A stretch of 64,000 nt of DNA from an uncultured Lachnospiraceae bacterium (GTDB lineage: Bacteria; Bacillota; Clostridia; Lachnospirales; Lachnospiraceae): assembly GCA_947173495.1 (NCBI GenBank), contig CAMWFQ010000005.1, positions 62,001 through 126,000 of the forward strand, in the 5' to 3' direction. The notes below the pieces were generated by a model, which saw only the letters and a list, made by a program, of their open reading frames with translations, had not been told where the DNA came from and did no database searches. Positions 56,405 through 64,000 of this stretch are shown here, piece after piece; position 1 is the stretch's first letter; every line of letters starts with the position of its first letter. The position numbers were made by a program, and so were the translations under genes.

Positions 56405-59287
56405 TTAATCGACAATCTCGGTGCCTCCGGTCATTGCGCCGGCGGTTCCGGTAATCAGATTATCGGCGTTTTCCAGTTCAAAATAGTATTTGATGATATC
56501 TTTGGTAGTCTGCGCCGCGTAAGTGGAGGTATAGCCGTTTGCAATCCTGGTGGCAATAGCGATTTCCGGCTGTTCATAGGGAGCATAGCAGACGAAGACA
56601 GCGTGGTTGGCTCTGTTTGCATTTTCTTCTACGGTACCGGTTTTACCTGCCACATTCACCTCCAGATCATTATAGTAGGCTCTGCCCTCTATTACCTGAC
56701 GCATTCCCAGGTGAATAGCATCCCAGTTCTCAGCAGGCATTTCAATGGTATTTCTCACATAGGGATCCCGTGCCTCCAGCAGATTGCCGCTGTGATCCGT
56801 GATCCTGTCGATCAGCGTGAGATTATAGCAGGTACCGCTGTTTGCCAGTGTAGTTACGTATCTGGCAAGACCAACGGTGGAATAACTGTTAGATCCCTGT
56901 CCAATGGCGGAACGGACCGCATCCTCAGTGGACATCTGAGGGGCGGATTCTTCAATCTCTATTCCGGTAGTCTCTGTAAGACCATACATATCTGCATAGG
57001 TTTCCAGCTTTTTCAATCCCATGTCCGAGGAATAGGCATCTCCCACGGTCCCCAGACGATATGCCAGTTCATAGAAGAACAGGTTGCAGGAATGACGGAT
57101 TCCGCCGGTTACATTCAAAGAACCATGATGCCCCAGACAGGTGGGCGGCGGGGAAATCTTTTCAAAAATACCGTTACAGCTGAATGTGGAATAGGGAGTG
57201 ATCACATTCTCCATAAATCCGGCAGTAGCCGATACCATCTTAAAGGTGGAACCGGGAGCGATCATCTGAGTGGTTGCATAATTAATCAGCGGTTTTGACA
57301 GATCGTCCAGAAGCCGGGAATAGTATTCCGCATTGACGCCGTTTGCCATCATATTATTATCATATCCCGGATAAGTCACAAGAGCCAGGACATCTCCTGT
57401 ATTCACGTCAGTGATGACGGCGGAGGCGGAACAGGGATCCAGGGCCAGCTGTGCCGGAGTGATATCCAGATTTTTGATCCGCTCCATCAAAAAGGAATAA
57501 GCGGAAACGCCTCCTCTCTCAAACTGGGATGCTTCATCCTCCGGAATATCGACAAGCTCCTGCTCAAGGAGAATCTTACAGATCTGAGTCCCTGAGATTA
57601 CATCTTTCTTGATCATAAATCGGTAAATGCTCTTGGTAAAACTTAAATCCCCATCCAGCTGTTCAAAAATATAATCTATGATTCTGGAATATATTTTTTC
57701 CGAATCAGAGTATTGACTGTTAAGGTCAAGCCTCGTCACATCAATCCAGTTCATGGCAATGCAATAATTCAGATATTCGTTTAAACTGATCACCTCATCT
57801 TTTGTCCATGCCAGGTAGGTTGCATCTGTGGTATCCACCCGGCTTCTGACAATAATACCATTTTCATAGAGCATCTCGGCTATGTAGCTTTCATAGACCT
57901 GGTATTCCATATCAAGGTTTTCATAAGCGGTAAGCGTCTGACTGAGCTCCATGCGGAGATTATCATACACCAGAGCCTCCCGCTCCAGATAGCGCCGATA
58001 GACCTCCCGCTCGTTCTCACCCGCGTCAGGGGCATTGAAATGTGCGGTATTGATCACATTGTTATTGATAAGAGCAAAATAAACATCATAGATCGGAATT
58101 TTGATCTTACTGCTGCTGACCTCAGAGGTATTAAACTCCTTGACATTGATGATACTGGCGTATAAAATACCTGCCAGTTTTTCTTCCAGTATTTTGTATA
58201 CAGCAATCTGAAGATCTTTATCCAGAGTAAGATACAGATTGTTTCCGGCCACAGGCTCTACATAATTGGTAGTGTCCGTCACCTTTCCTACATTATCCAC
58301 AAAAATGGTTTCGCTCCCCTTAATGCCCTGAAGATAGGTTTCCATGGATTTCTCAATTCCAAGCTTTCCCACCGTATCGTTGGAATCATAGTAGTCGGCG
58401 CCCTCCTCGACAAGAGTCGTCAGTTCTTCCTGGGAAATTTTGCCGGTATAGCCTAAAATATGGGAAAAATAAATGCTGTCCACGTATTTGCGAATGGTAT
58501 CTTCTTCGATCGAAACTCCTTCCAGATCCATTTTATTTTCCATTACTACGGCAACAGTCTCTTCACTGATATCGGTAGCAACCGTTGTGGGCATATATTT
58601 CTGATAACTGTTATTATTCATGTCATAACGGATAGTGAGGATCTTAAGAACTTCCTCTTTGGTGTAGCCGTTTCCCGGAATAAAGCTGTCTTTGTCATCC
58701 TCGGCCGTATAATCGCCGATTCGGAACCGGTTCCAGCCGCAAAGATAATCCACCACCTCCGCTGCGGTAGCCGTCCGCTCTTTTTCTCCCAGCTTGTCCA
58801 CAGTGGTATAACCGTATACATCGGCCAGAAAACGATAAAGCTGGGCATCCGTCACGGAAAATGCATAGCGTCCATTGCTGTCTAAAATGATTTTGAAATC
58901 ACTCACAATGGAATCTCCGTTCTCTTCGATTATTTTGATCAGCTTATAGATGGTGGTATTCAGATTGAGATTTTTGAATCTGCCGTTTTCATATACATCT
59001 TCTATCGTCACAGAATGGGCCAGCTCATTGTAAGCCAGGAGGTTGCCGTTTCTGTCATAAATACATCCCCGGCTGCCTTTGATTGTGCGCTCCTTCATAA
59101 TTTTCATTTGAAAAGAATCCAGGTATTCTTCGCCATGCACGATCTGAAGATCAAAAACCCTGTTGATCATAATTCCGCCAAGACACAGAAAAACCACAAT
59201 AATGACAAAGATCCTGGAGGTGATCATATTTATAAAGTTTTCCCAAAATTCTTCAAACAAACTTTCTGGCACTCCTTTCTTCTGCAT
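56405..59287 (-). CDS. Penicillin-binding protein 2 (elongasome transpeptidase), unusually large
   Basis: A 960-residue class B PBP with an N-terminal anchor (about residues 22-41), a PBP dimerisation region starting RTIKGSRGCIYDRNGNLLAYN, and a transpeptidase domain with GSTFK (Ser680), SCN (733-735) and GKTGT (about 881-885). Typical PBP2 proteins are about 600-700 aa. Extra length comes mainly from about 250 residues inserted between LYLTLDKDLQIAVYKILEEKL (about 352-371) and SASAVITDVNTGDVLALVTYP (about 620-640). It should partner RodA. The start overlaps mreD by 35 bases; GGAGG almost touches the ATG, and a TTG 27 bases downstream has a better-spaced AAAGGAG. Confidence 0.9.
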   Translation of the reverse strand: MQKKGVPESLFEEFWENFINMITSRIFVIIVVFLCLGGIMINRVFDLQIVHGEEYLDSFQMKIMKERTIKGSRGCIYDRNGNLLAYNELAHSVTIEDVYENGRFKNLNLNTTIYKLIKIIEENGDSIVSDFKIILDSNGRYAFSVTDAQLYRFLADVYGYTTVDKLGEKERTATAAEVVDYLCGWNRFRIGDYTAEDDKDSFIPGNGYTKEEVLKILTIRYDMNNNSYQKYMPTTVATDISEETVAVVMENKMDLEGVSIEEDTIRKYVDSIYFSHILGYTGKISQEELTTLVEEGADYYDSNDTVGKLGIEKSMETYLQGIKGSETIFVDNVGKVTDTTNYVEPVAGNNLYLTLDKDLQIAVYKILEEKLAGILYASIINVKEFNTSEVSSSKIKIPIYDVYFALINNNVINTAHFNAPDAGENEREVYRRYLEREALVYDNLRMELSQTLTAYENLDMEYQVYESYIAEMLYENGIIVRSRVDTTDATYLAWTKDEVISLNEYLNYCIAMNWIDVTRLDLNSQYSDSEKIYSRIIDYIFEQLDGDLSFTKSIYRFMIKKDVISGTQICKILLEQELVDIPEDEASQFERGGVSAYSFLMERIKNLDITPAQLALDPCSASAVITDVNTGDVLALVTYPGYDNNMMANGVNAEYYSRLLDDLSKPLINYATTQMIAPGSTFKMVSATAGFMENVITPYSTFSCNGIFEKISPPPTCLGHHGSLNVTGGIRHSCNLFFYELAYRLGTVGDAYSSDMGLKKLETYADMYGLTETTGIEIEESAPQMSTEDAVRSAIGQGSNSYSTVGLARYVTTLANSGTCYNLTLIDRITDHSGNLLEARDPYVRNTIEMPAENWDAIHLGMRQVIEGRAYYNDLEVNVAGKTGTVEENANRANHAVFVCYAPYEQPEIAIATRIANGYTSTYAAQTTKDIIKYYFELENADNLITGTAGAMTGGTEIVD

Positions 59288-59771
59288 CCTCCAGCTTTTT
59301 GTTGAGCCACAGAATCAGCGGATATAAAAGCAATGTGATCAGCAGCGTGTATACAACCTCCGGCAGTATAATGTGAAGAAAATAATAACGGATATAAAAC
59401 CGCGCCCGCATCAAAAATAACGTGATATAATATAAAAAGCCGTAGGCAAGATCACTGAACAAAATCAGACACAAAGGAAGCTTGATATCATCCGGATAAA
59501 AAATACGGTGAAATTTTCCGTTGGCGTATCCTATGTACATATAGATCATGGCGTTTAATCCAAGTACATTCCCGAAAAAAATATCTGCCAGAAATCCACA
59601 GAAAAAGCCGATGATCAATCCGGTACTTTCCCCTCTCATAAATCCGAAGGATGCGGTCAGTATAATCAGCAGATTGGGAACAATACCTCCGAATGCAATT
59701 CCTTTAAAAACGGTGGTCTGCAGCAAAAAACATATAATGATCAACAATACGGATACGATAAAGCGTCTCAA
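59253..59771 (-). CDS. mreD: Rod shape-determining protein MreD
   Basis: A 172-residue integral membrane protein with about five membrane segments: MRRFIVSVLLIIICFLLQTTVFKGIAFGGIVPNLLIILTASFGFMRGESTGLIIGFFCGFLADIF... matches MreD. It belongs to the elongasome with MreB, MreC, RodA and PBP2. The ATG directly abuts the mreC stop, implying coupling, and its end overlaps the PBP2 start. Confidence 0.92.
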   Translation of the reverse strand: MRRFIVSVLLIIICFLLQTTVFKGIAFGGIVPNLLIILTASFGFMRGESTGLIIGFFCGFLADIFFGNVLGLNAMIYMYIGYANGKFHRIFYPDDIKLPLCLILFSDLAYGFLYYITLFLMRARFYIRYYFLHIILPEVVYTLLITLLLYPLILWLNKKLEDAEERSARKFV

Positions 59772-60644
59772 TTAATTTCCTCCCGGGGGTTGTTTCAGCT
59801 GGGTGATCACCAGGACCTCCTCTAAATGTTCAAAATCCACAGCCGGAGTAATCAGGCCGGATTTGGTCAGATTATTGGAATCCACACTGATGCTGGAAAT
59901 ATATCCAATTAAGATACCGGGCAGATACTTGTCACTGATATTGGATGTAACGATTTTGTCCCCCTCGACTACCCGGTCCGCGCTGTCAATCAGTTTCTCG
60001 AAGCTGATGACGCCTTCTGCGTAAAGCCTGAGATCACCGCTCACGATTAAATTGTCGGAGGTGGAAAGCACCATTCCGCTGGTATTGGAGTTATCATCAA
60101 TAATAGACATGACCTTGGACCAGTTAGGCCCTACGTCCACGATCCGCCCTACCAGGCCGCTGCCGGCCATCACATTCATGTCAATCGCCAGTCCATGCTC
60201 GGTTCCCTTATTGATCTCAAAAGAATGAAACCAGTTTCCGGAGTCCCTCGCAATGATACGTGCCCCTACTTTTTCATATTCATCATACTGCGCGTCCAGG
60301 TCATACAGCTCTCTCAAATTAGTGAGCTCATACCGATCCTGCTGAAGCCGGATATTTTCCATGGTAAGCTCGTCAATTTCCGCCCGGAGCTTTTCGTTTT
60401 CTTCCAGAAGACTGCGGATCTGCACCAGTTCCCTGGAACGGGTGGAAAGCCAGCTTCCGGCTTTACTGATTCCCTCCTGGAGCGGAGCAATAACGGCTCC
60501 TCCCAGCGCGCTGACAGGTTCGCTCAAAAAATTGGTATTAAAGGTTATCACAATCAAACCCGTACATAATAATGTTAAAATAAAAAGGAGATATTTACCG
60601 GGTAATGTAAACTTCTCTCCTTTTTTCTTTACGATTGGACTCAT
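59772..60644 (-). CDS. mreC: Rod shape-determining protein MreC
   Basis: A 290-residue bitopic protein: a basic N-terminus, one membrane segment (about residues 17-35), a coiled coil (about 70-110, LLEENEKLRAEIDELTMENIRLQQDRYEL) and the extracytoplasmic beta domain (ARIIARDSGNWFHSFEINKGTEHGL...GLVGRIVDVGPNWSKVMSIIDDNSN). It scaffolds the elongasome between MreB and PBP2/RodA. It overlaps mreB by four bases. Confidence 0.95.
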   Translation of the reverse strand: MSPIVKKKGEKFTLPGKYLLFILTLLCTGLIVITFNTNFLSEPVSALGGAVIAPLQEGISKAGSWLSTRSRELVQIRSLLEENEKLRAEIDELTMENIRLQQDRYELTNLRELYDLDAQYDEYEKVGARIIARDSGNWFHSFEINKGTEHGLAIDMNVMAGSGLVGRIVDVGPNWSKVMSIIDDNSNTSGMVLSTSDNLIVSGDLRLYAEGVISFEKLIDSADRVVEGDKIVTSNISDKYLPGILIGYISSISVDSNNLTKSGLITPAVDFEHLEEVLVITQLKQPPGGN

Positions 60645-61651
60645 TTGCTCATTCCTTCAATTGCATAGGCAACCGATTTGTAATTGTCATCCTTGATAAT
60701 CTTGGAAAGCCCCAGCGCCACGCTGGTCACAGGATTTTCAGATACATTGACTTTAAGTCCCGTTCCCGACTGTATCAGTTCAGCCAGATGATTTACGGAA
60801 GAAGCGCCGCCGGTCAGGTAAAGACCGTGGCGGTAAATATCGGCTGCAAGCTCCGGCGGCGTTCTCTCAAGAATCACCTTAATATTGTCTATGATCGTAT
60901 AAAAATGTTCAATCAGGGAATCGTCAATCATCTTCGTGGGAAGTTCACGTTCAACCGGAAGACCGGTAACAATGTCCCGCCCGTAAACAACAGCCCCCCG
61001 GCCTTCTTTTTCCAGATCACACAGGGACATTTTGACATTTTCCGCTGTCTTTCCGCCAATGATCAGACTGAACTCATGGCGTACGGCAGCACGGATGGCA
61101 TCGTCGAATTTCTGGCCGCCCACTTTGATCAGACGGCTCAGTACGATACCGCCCAGGGAAAGAATCGAAATTTCCGTGGTATCAAATCCTACATTGACGA
61201 TCAGGACACCCTGGGAATTTTTGACGTCAATATCCAGTCCAAGTCCATCCGCCACAGCCTTTTCAACCATCATGATCTTCCGGGCCTTTACTCCCGAATC
61301 ACGGATCAGATCATAGAACGATCTTTTTTCCACGCCTGTGACATCTGTGGGAACCGCAATATAATAATCGGCGGATTTGGAATTGCCCTTGGTCATATTG
61401 CTGATAAAATATTTGACGAGCAGCTCCATATTCCGGATATCAGCAATGACACCATTCGTTAAAGGATAGGAAATATGAATGTTTCCCGGCGCCTTTTCGT
61501 ACATCTCAAAAGCAGAATCCCCGTATGCAAACAAGGTATCCTTGTTCTCGATGGCAATCATGTTTTTTTCGACCAGGATGGAATCATCCGATCGATTGTA
61601 AATTTTGATGTTGCTGGTACCAAGATCAATACCAAATGCGTTGTTAGACAA
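60641..61651 (-). CDS. mreB: Rod shape-determining actin homolog MreB
   Basis: A 336-residue actin-like ATPase. FGIDLGTSNIKIYNR is phosphate 1, VPTDVTGVEKRSFYD and VNVGFDTTEISILSLGGIV (phosphate 2), and LTGGASSVNHLAELI (adenosine motif). It forms membrane-associated filaments steering wall synthesis. It starts at TTG, giving MSNNAFGIDLGTS, with AAAGGGG seven bases upstream; no ATG is available in frame. It follows radC by 15 bases, as in Bacillus. Confidence 0.94.
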   Translation of the reverse strand: MSNNAFGIDLGTSNIKIYNRSDDSILVEKNMIAIENKDTLFAYGDSAFEMYEKAPGNIHISYPLTNGVIADIRNMELLVKYFISNMTKGNSKSADYYIAVPTDVTGVEKRSFYDLIRDSGVKARKIMMVEKAVADGLGLDIDVKNSQGVLIVNVGFDTTEISILSLGGIVLSRLIKVGGQKFDDAIRAAVRHEFSLIIGGKTAENVKMSLCDLEKEGRGAVVYGRDIVTGLPVERELPTKMIDDSLIEHFYTIIDNIKVILERTPPELAADIYRHGLYLTGGASSVNHLAELIQSGTGLKVNVSENPVTSVALGLSKIIKDDNYKSVAYAIEGMSK

Positions 61652-61666
61652 AGTAAATACCCCTTT

Positions 61667-62353
61667 CTATAATAGATCTTCTTCCTTCAAACTCATGTAA
61701 TGGTTATCTCCCAGGATAATATGATCCACCAAAGGGATGTCCATCAGTTTTCCGGCTTCTTTTATCTTTTGAGTGATATTGATATCCTCTCTGCTTGGAT
61801 ACGGATCGCCGCTTGGATGATTGTGCAGCAGCATCAGATAACATGCCCGGCACCTGAGCGCCTCTACAAATACTTCACGCGGAGACAAAAGGGAGGCCCT
61901 GACGGTTCCCTGGGATATCATATATTCTCCAATCAGATTCAGCTTATTATCCAGCAATAACAGCAATATGATCTCTTTTTCCAAATGCCGCATCCGTTCC
62001 ATGTAGTAATCTGCCACTGTATCCGGACGGTCAAAACGCAGGGAAAAAGAAGCCTTCTGCCGCGCCATTCTTATTGCCAGTTCTGCAAGACATTTAATCT
62101 TTACGGCTTTTACCTCTCCGATCCCCGGAATGGTCATCAGCTCTTTCACCGACAAATGGTGAAGGCTGTTAAGCCCCTGTTCGCTGCCCTTCCCAAGAGA
62201 AAGTACCTTCTGCGCCAGTTCCAGAGCCGGACAGCTCCGGGTACCCGTCCGCAGAATGATGGCGATCAGCTCCGCTTCTGTGAGTGCTTCCGCTCCCAGA
62301 GACAGGAATCTCTCATACGGCAGTTCAGACTTTTCGGTAATAGTTTTTGTCAT
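61667..62353 (-). CDS. radC: RadC family protein (JAB/MPN domain)
   Basis: A 228-residue protein. An N-terminal helix-hairpin-helix-like region (LMTIPGIGEVKAVKIKCLAEL) precedes the RadC domain with the metal-binding HNHPSGDPYPSREDINIT (HxHx10D). Despite the name, a role in DNA repair is doubtful; it may be a deubiquitinase-fold metalloprotein of unknown function. It leads the radC-mreBCD run as in other Firmicutes. Confidence 0.93.
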   Translation of the reverse strand: MTKTITEKSELPYERFLSLGAEALTEAELIAIILRTGTRSCPALELAQKVLSLGKGSEQGLNSLHHLSVKELMTIPGIGEVKAVKIKCLAELAIRMARQKASFSLRFDRPDTVADYYMERMRHLEKEIILLLLLDNKLNLIGEYMISQGTVRASLLSPREVFVEALRCRACYLMLLHNHPSGDPYPSREDINITQKIKEAGKLMDIPLVDHIILGDNHYMSLKEEDLL

Positions 62354-62422
62354 TCAGATCCTTTCCAATCCCTTCTCTCAATGACAGAAAAACCGCCGGC
62401 CTCTGTCAGGAATATGGAAGAT

Positions 62423-62659
62423 CTATATAAAGCGGTAAATAACCAACGCGATCACGATACCGATTATGCTGGCGACAGTGATCTTGATGGTGAGACCAAA
62501 GGTAATGCACAAAATACCCAGATCAAATACGATGGGGGCGGACAGTCCGAAGGTCTGTCCATAATTGAGCCAGGTGCCCGGAATAAGATTCCCGATCAGG
62601 CCGCCGATCACAATACCTGCCAGAACAAGCAGAAAGCAGGCCCATTTATTTTTACGCAT
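62423..62659 (-). CDS. DUF4321 domain-containing small membrane protein
   Basis: A 78-residue protein with two membrane segments (about residues 6-25 and 45-75): MRKNKWACFLLVLAGIVIGGLIGNLIPG...FDLGILCITFGLTIKITVASIIGIVIALVIYRF, matching the small DUF4321 family common in Clostridia near radC. Function unknown. GGAGGTG precedes the ATG. Confidence 0.85.
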   Translation of the reverse strand: MRKNKWACFLLVLAGIVIGGLIGNLIPGTWLNYGQTFGLSAPIVFDLGILCITFGLTIKITVASIIGIVIALVIYRFI

Positions 62660-62693
62660 GATACACCTCCGCGACCAACCATAGCCAATATTT

Positions 62694-62702
62694 ATATTAG
62701 CA
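62694..62702 (-). promoter_or_regulatory. Possible extended -10 promoter upstream of DUF4321 and the radC-mre run
   Basis: Minus strand TGCTAATAT fits TGnTAxxxT about 35 bases before the DUF4321 start. No good -35 is present. Confidence 0.4.
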
Positions 62703-62739
62703 CAGTTGGAAATTTATGTATACAAATTTAATGGATTTT

Positions 62740-64000
62740 TTATAAGTTTTGTTTGTCAAAATCTTCCAGGATAATCCCTTTTTCCACTAATTTCTGTAAG
62801 GTTTTCATGATGCCCAGCTTACCGTGCTGCCAGGTCAGCCCTCCCTGAAAGTATACGGCATAGGGCTCTTTGATAGGGCCGTCCGCTGAAAGTTCAATAG
62901 AGGAGCCGGATACGAAAGCGCCGGCAGCCATGATTACGGGACTGTCATATCCGGGCATATCCCAGGGAACCGGAAGCACATGGCCGTCCACCGGAGCCGC
63001 CTGCTGAATTCCTTCACAGAAGGCGATCACACCTTCCGGAGAGCCGAATGTGACTGCCTGAATAATATCAAATCGTTCCTCTTCAGCGCCGGGGGTAACC
63101 TGAAATCCCAGTTCTTCGTATAGTCTGGCGGCAAATATGGCGGCCTTCAGGGCGTTTGCAGTGACAGACGGAGCAAGGAAAAGCCCCTGATAAAAAGCCG
63201 GAAGTACATGGAGTGACGCGCCCACTTCCTTGCTCAGTCCCGGGGAAATAAGCCGGCAGGCGGCGTTGGCGATACATTCCTTTGTGCCGGCAAGATATCC
63301 GCCTATGGGAGCCAGCCCTCCTCCGGGGTTCTTGATGAGAGAACCTACGACAAGATCAGCGCCGGCATCGGATGGCTCTGTTTTTTCCGTAAACTCTCCG
63401 TAACAATTGTCAACCATACAGATTACATCCGGCTTGATTCCTTTAATATAGGAAATCAGCTCGCCAATCCGCCCCACAGATAAGGTGGGTCTGGTCTGAT
63501 ACCCTTTGGAACGCTGTATTGTCACCAGACGGGTTTTTTCATTGACAGCAGCCCGGATTCCCTCATAGTCAAAACTGCCATCGGGCAAAAGATCTACCTG
63601 CCGGTAGCTGATCCCATACTCTTGTAACGAGCCTCTGGAGGGACGGATGCCGATTACTTCTTCCAGCGTGTCATAAGGCTTTCCTACCGGCGAAAGCAGT
63701 TCGTCACCCGGCCGCAGGTTACTCATCAGAGCAAGCGCAAGGGCGTGTGTACCGCATGTGATCTGGGGGCGTACCAGAGCGTCTTCTGTGTGAAAAATAT
63801 CGGCATAGACCCTCTCCAGCGTATCTCTTCCCAGATCATTATAGCCATAGCCGGTAGTCCCCATCAGACAGGCCTCACTGACCTGATTCTTCTGCATGGC
63901 CTTTATGACTTTCAGCTGATTGTATTCGGAGAGGGCATCAATTCTTTCCCATCTGTCCTTCAGAGAACGCCATACCCGTTCTCCGTGAAGATATACCCGG
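62740..64000 (-). CDS. Methionine gamma-lyase family (aluminium-resistance-like) PLP-dependent protein, 5' end outside window
   Basis: A fold-type I PLP enzyme. The track lists 385 aa from an internal ATG, but the frame stays open to the window edge (…RVYLHGERVWRSLKDRWERID… upstream), so the gene continues beyond 64000 and 420 residues are visible. GTTGYGYNDLGRDTLERVYADIF, CGTHALALALM and LIKNPGGGLAPIGGYLAG (PLP lysine) match the Met_gamma_lyase family (Bacillus YnbB). The reaction in vivo is uncertain: these proteins are called methionine gamma-lyase or aluminium resistance protein by similarity only. Confidence 0.88.
   Translation of the reverse strand, partial: RVYLHGERVWRSLKDRWERIDALSEYNQLKVIKAMQKNQVSEACLMGTTGYGYNDLGRDTLERVYADIFHTEDALVRPQITCGTHALALALMSNLRPGDELLSPVGKPYDTLEEVIGIRPSRGSLQEYGISYRQVDLLPDGSFDYEGIRAAVNEKTRLVTIQRSKGYQTRPTLSVGRIGELISYIKGIKPDVICMVDNCYGEFTEKTEPSDAGADLVVGSLIKNPGGGLAPIGGYLAGTKECIANAACRLISPGLSKEVGASLHVLPAFYQGLFLAPSVTANALKAAIFAARLYEELGFQVTPGAEEERFDIIQAVTFGSPEGVIAFCEGIQQAAPVDGHVLPVPWDMPGYDSPVIMAAGAFVSGSSIELSADGPIKEPYAVYFQGGLTWQHGKLGIMKTLQKLVEKGIILEDFDKQNL

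Overview
The window reads as a contiguous chromosomal segment of a low-to-moderate GC, endospore-forming member of the Clostridia, most likely Lachnospiraceae. This is inferred from gene families and gene order: GerW and YlbJ/SpoVV point to sporulation; the short-form HisG with HisZ, the paired radical-SAM genes (TIGR03960/TIGR03936 type) upstream of an RNase E/G, the rplU-prp-rpmA-obg-yhbY-nadD-yqeK-rsfS string and the radC-mreBCD-pbp2-minCDE-rodA-mgsA string are Firmicute/Clostridial arrangements. I see no rRNA, tRNA, CRISPR array, prophage or insertion sequence. Most genes are housekeeping.

Layout. 0.1-7.2 kb (+): U32 peptidase-like rRNA/tRNA modification gene, a SEDS (FtsW/RodA) plus PBP pair, two small unknown genes, ytfI-like DUF2953 and gerW. 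7.3-13.1 kb: rpmB (-), then asp23, fakA, recG and a DegV/FakB gene (+). 13.1-19 kb (+): type IIA topoisomerase pair (best read as parE-parC), rsmD, coaD and a coiled-coil protein. 19.3-20.2 kb (-): ylbJ. 20.3-23.2 kb (+): HAD phosphatase, membrane protein, RluA-type pseudouridine synthase, recU. 23.2-27.8 kb (+): hisZ-hisG-hisD-hisIE, the last with a degenerate N-terminal TIM barrel. 28.2-39 kb (+): radical SAM pair, RNase G, an inserted 179-aa gene plus cstA, then the L21-L27-Obg-RsfS string. 39-42.6 kb: DUF378, lexA (-), a divergent SOS-controlled LysM (YneA-like) gene (+), a tyrosine recombinase and a TtcA-like thiolase (-). 42.8-45 kb (+): AI-2E transporter, dtd, small membrane protein. 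45.1-64 kb (all -): cytidylate kinase-like, rluD, lspA, aroB, sepF, ylmE, HlyD-like adaptor, P-loop protein, D,D-carboxypeptidase, mgsA, rodA, minE, minD, minC, a very large PBP2, mreD, mreC, mreB, radC, DUF4321, and a methionine gamma-lyase-family gene that runs off the right edge.

The functional theme of the right third is cell shape and division: MreBCD, RodA and PBP2 drive elongation, MinCDE places the septum, SepF supports the Z ring, and LspA and the carboxypeptidase work on the envelope. The left two thirds are ribosome biogenesis, DNA topology and repair, and histidine synthesis.

The most unusual thing I found is a family of about twelve dispersed, nested-hairpin intergenic repeats (about 85-90 bp). 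They share a nearly invariant first stem (CGAGTAGGG/CCCTACTCG) and a second compound stem whose arms differ between copies but remain base-paired. Most full copies sit directly 5' of a terminator-like hairpin, and one lies in the 5' leader of the SOS-controlled LysM gene. A second candidate is a 13-bp palindrome at about 45.02 kb whose arm matches the XerD half of the Bacillus dif site, located exactly where the coding strand switches from + to -.
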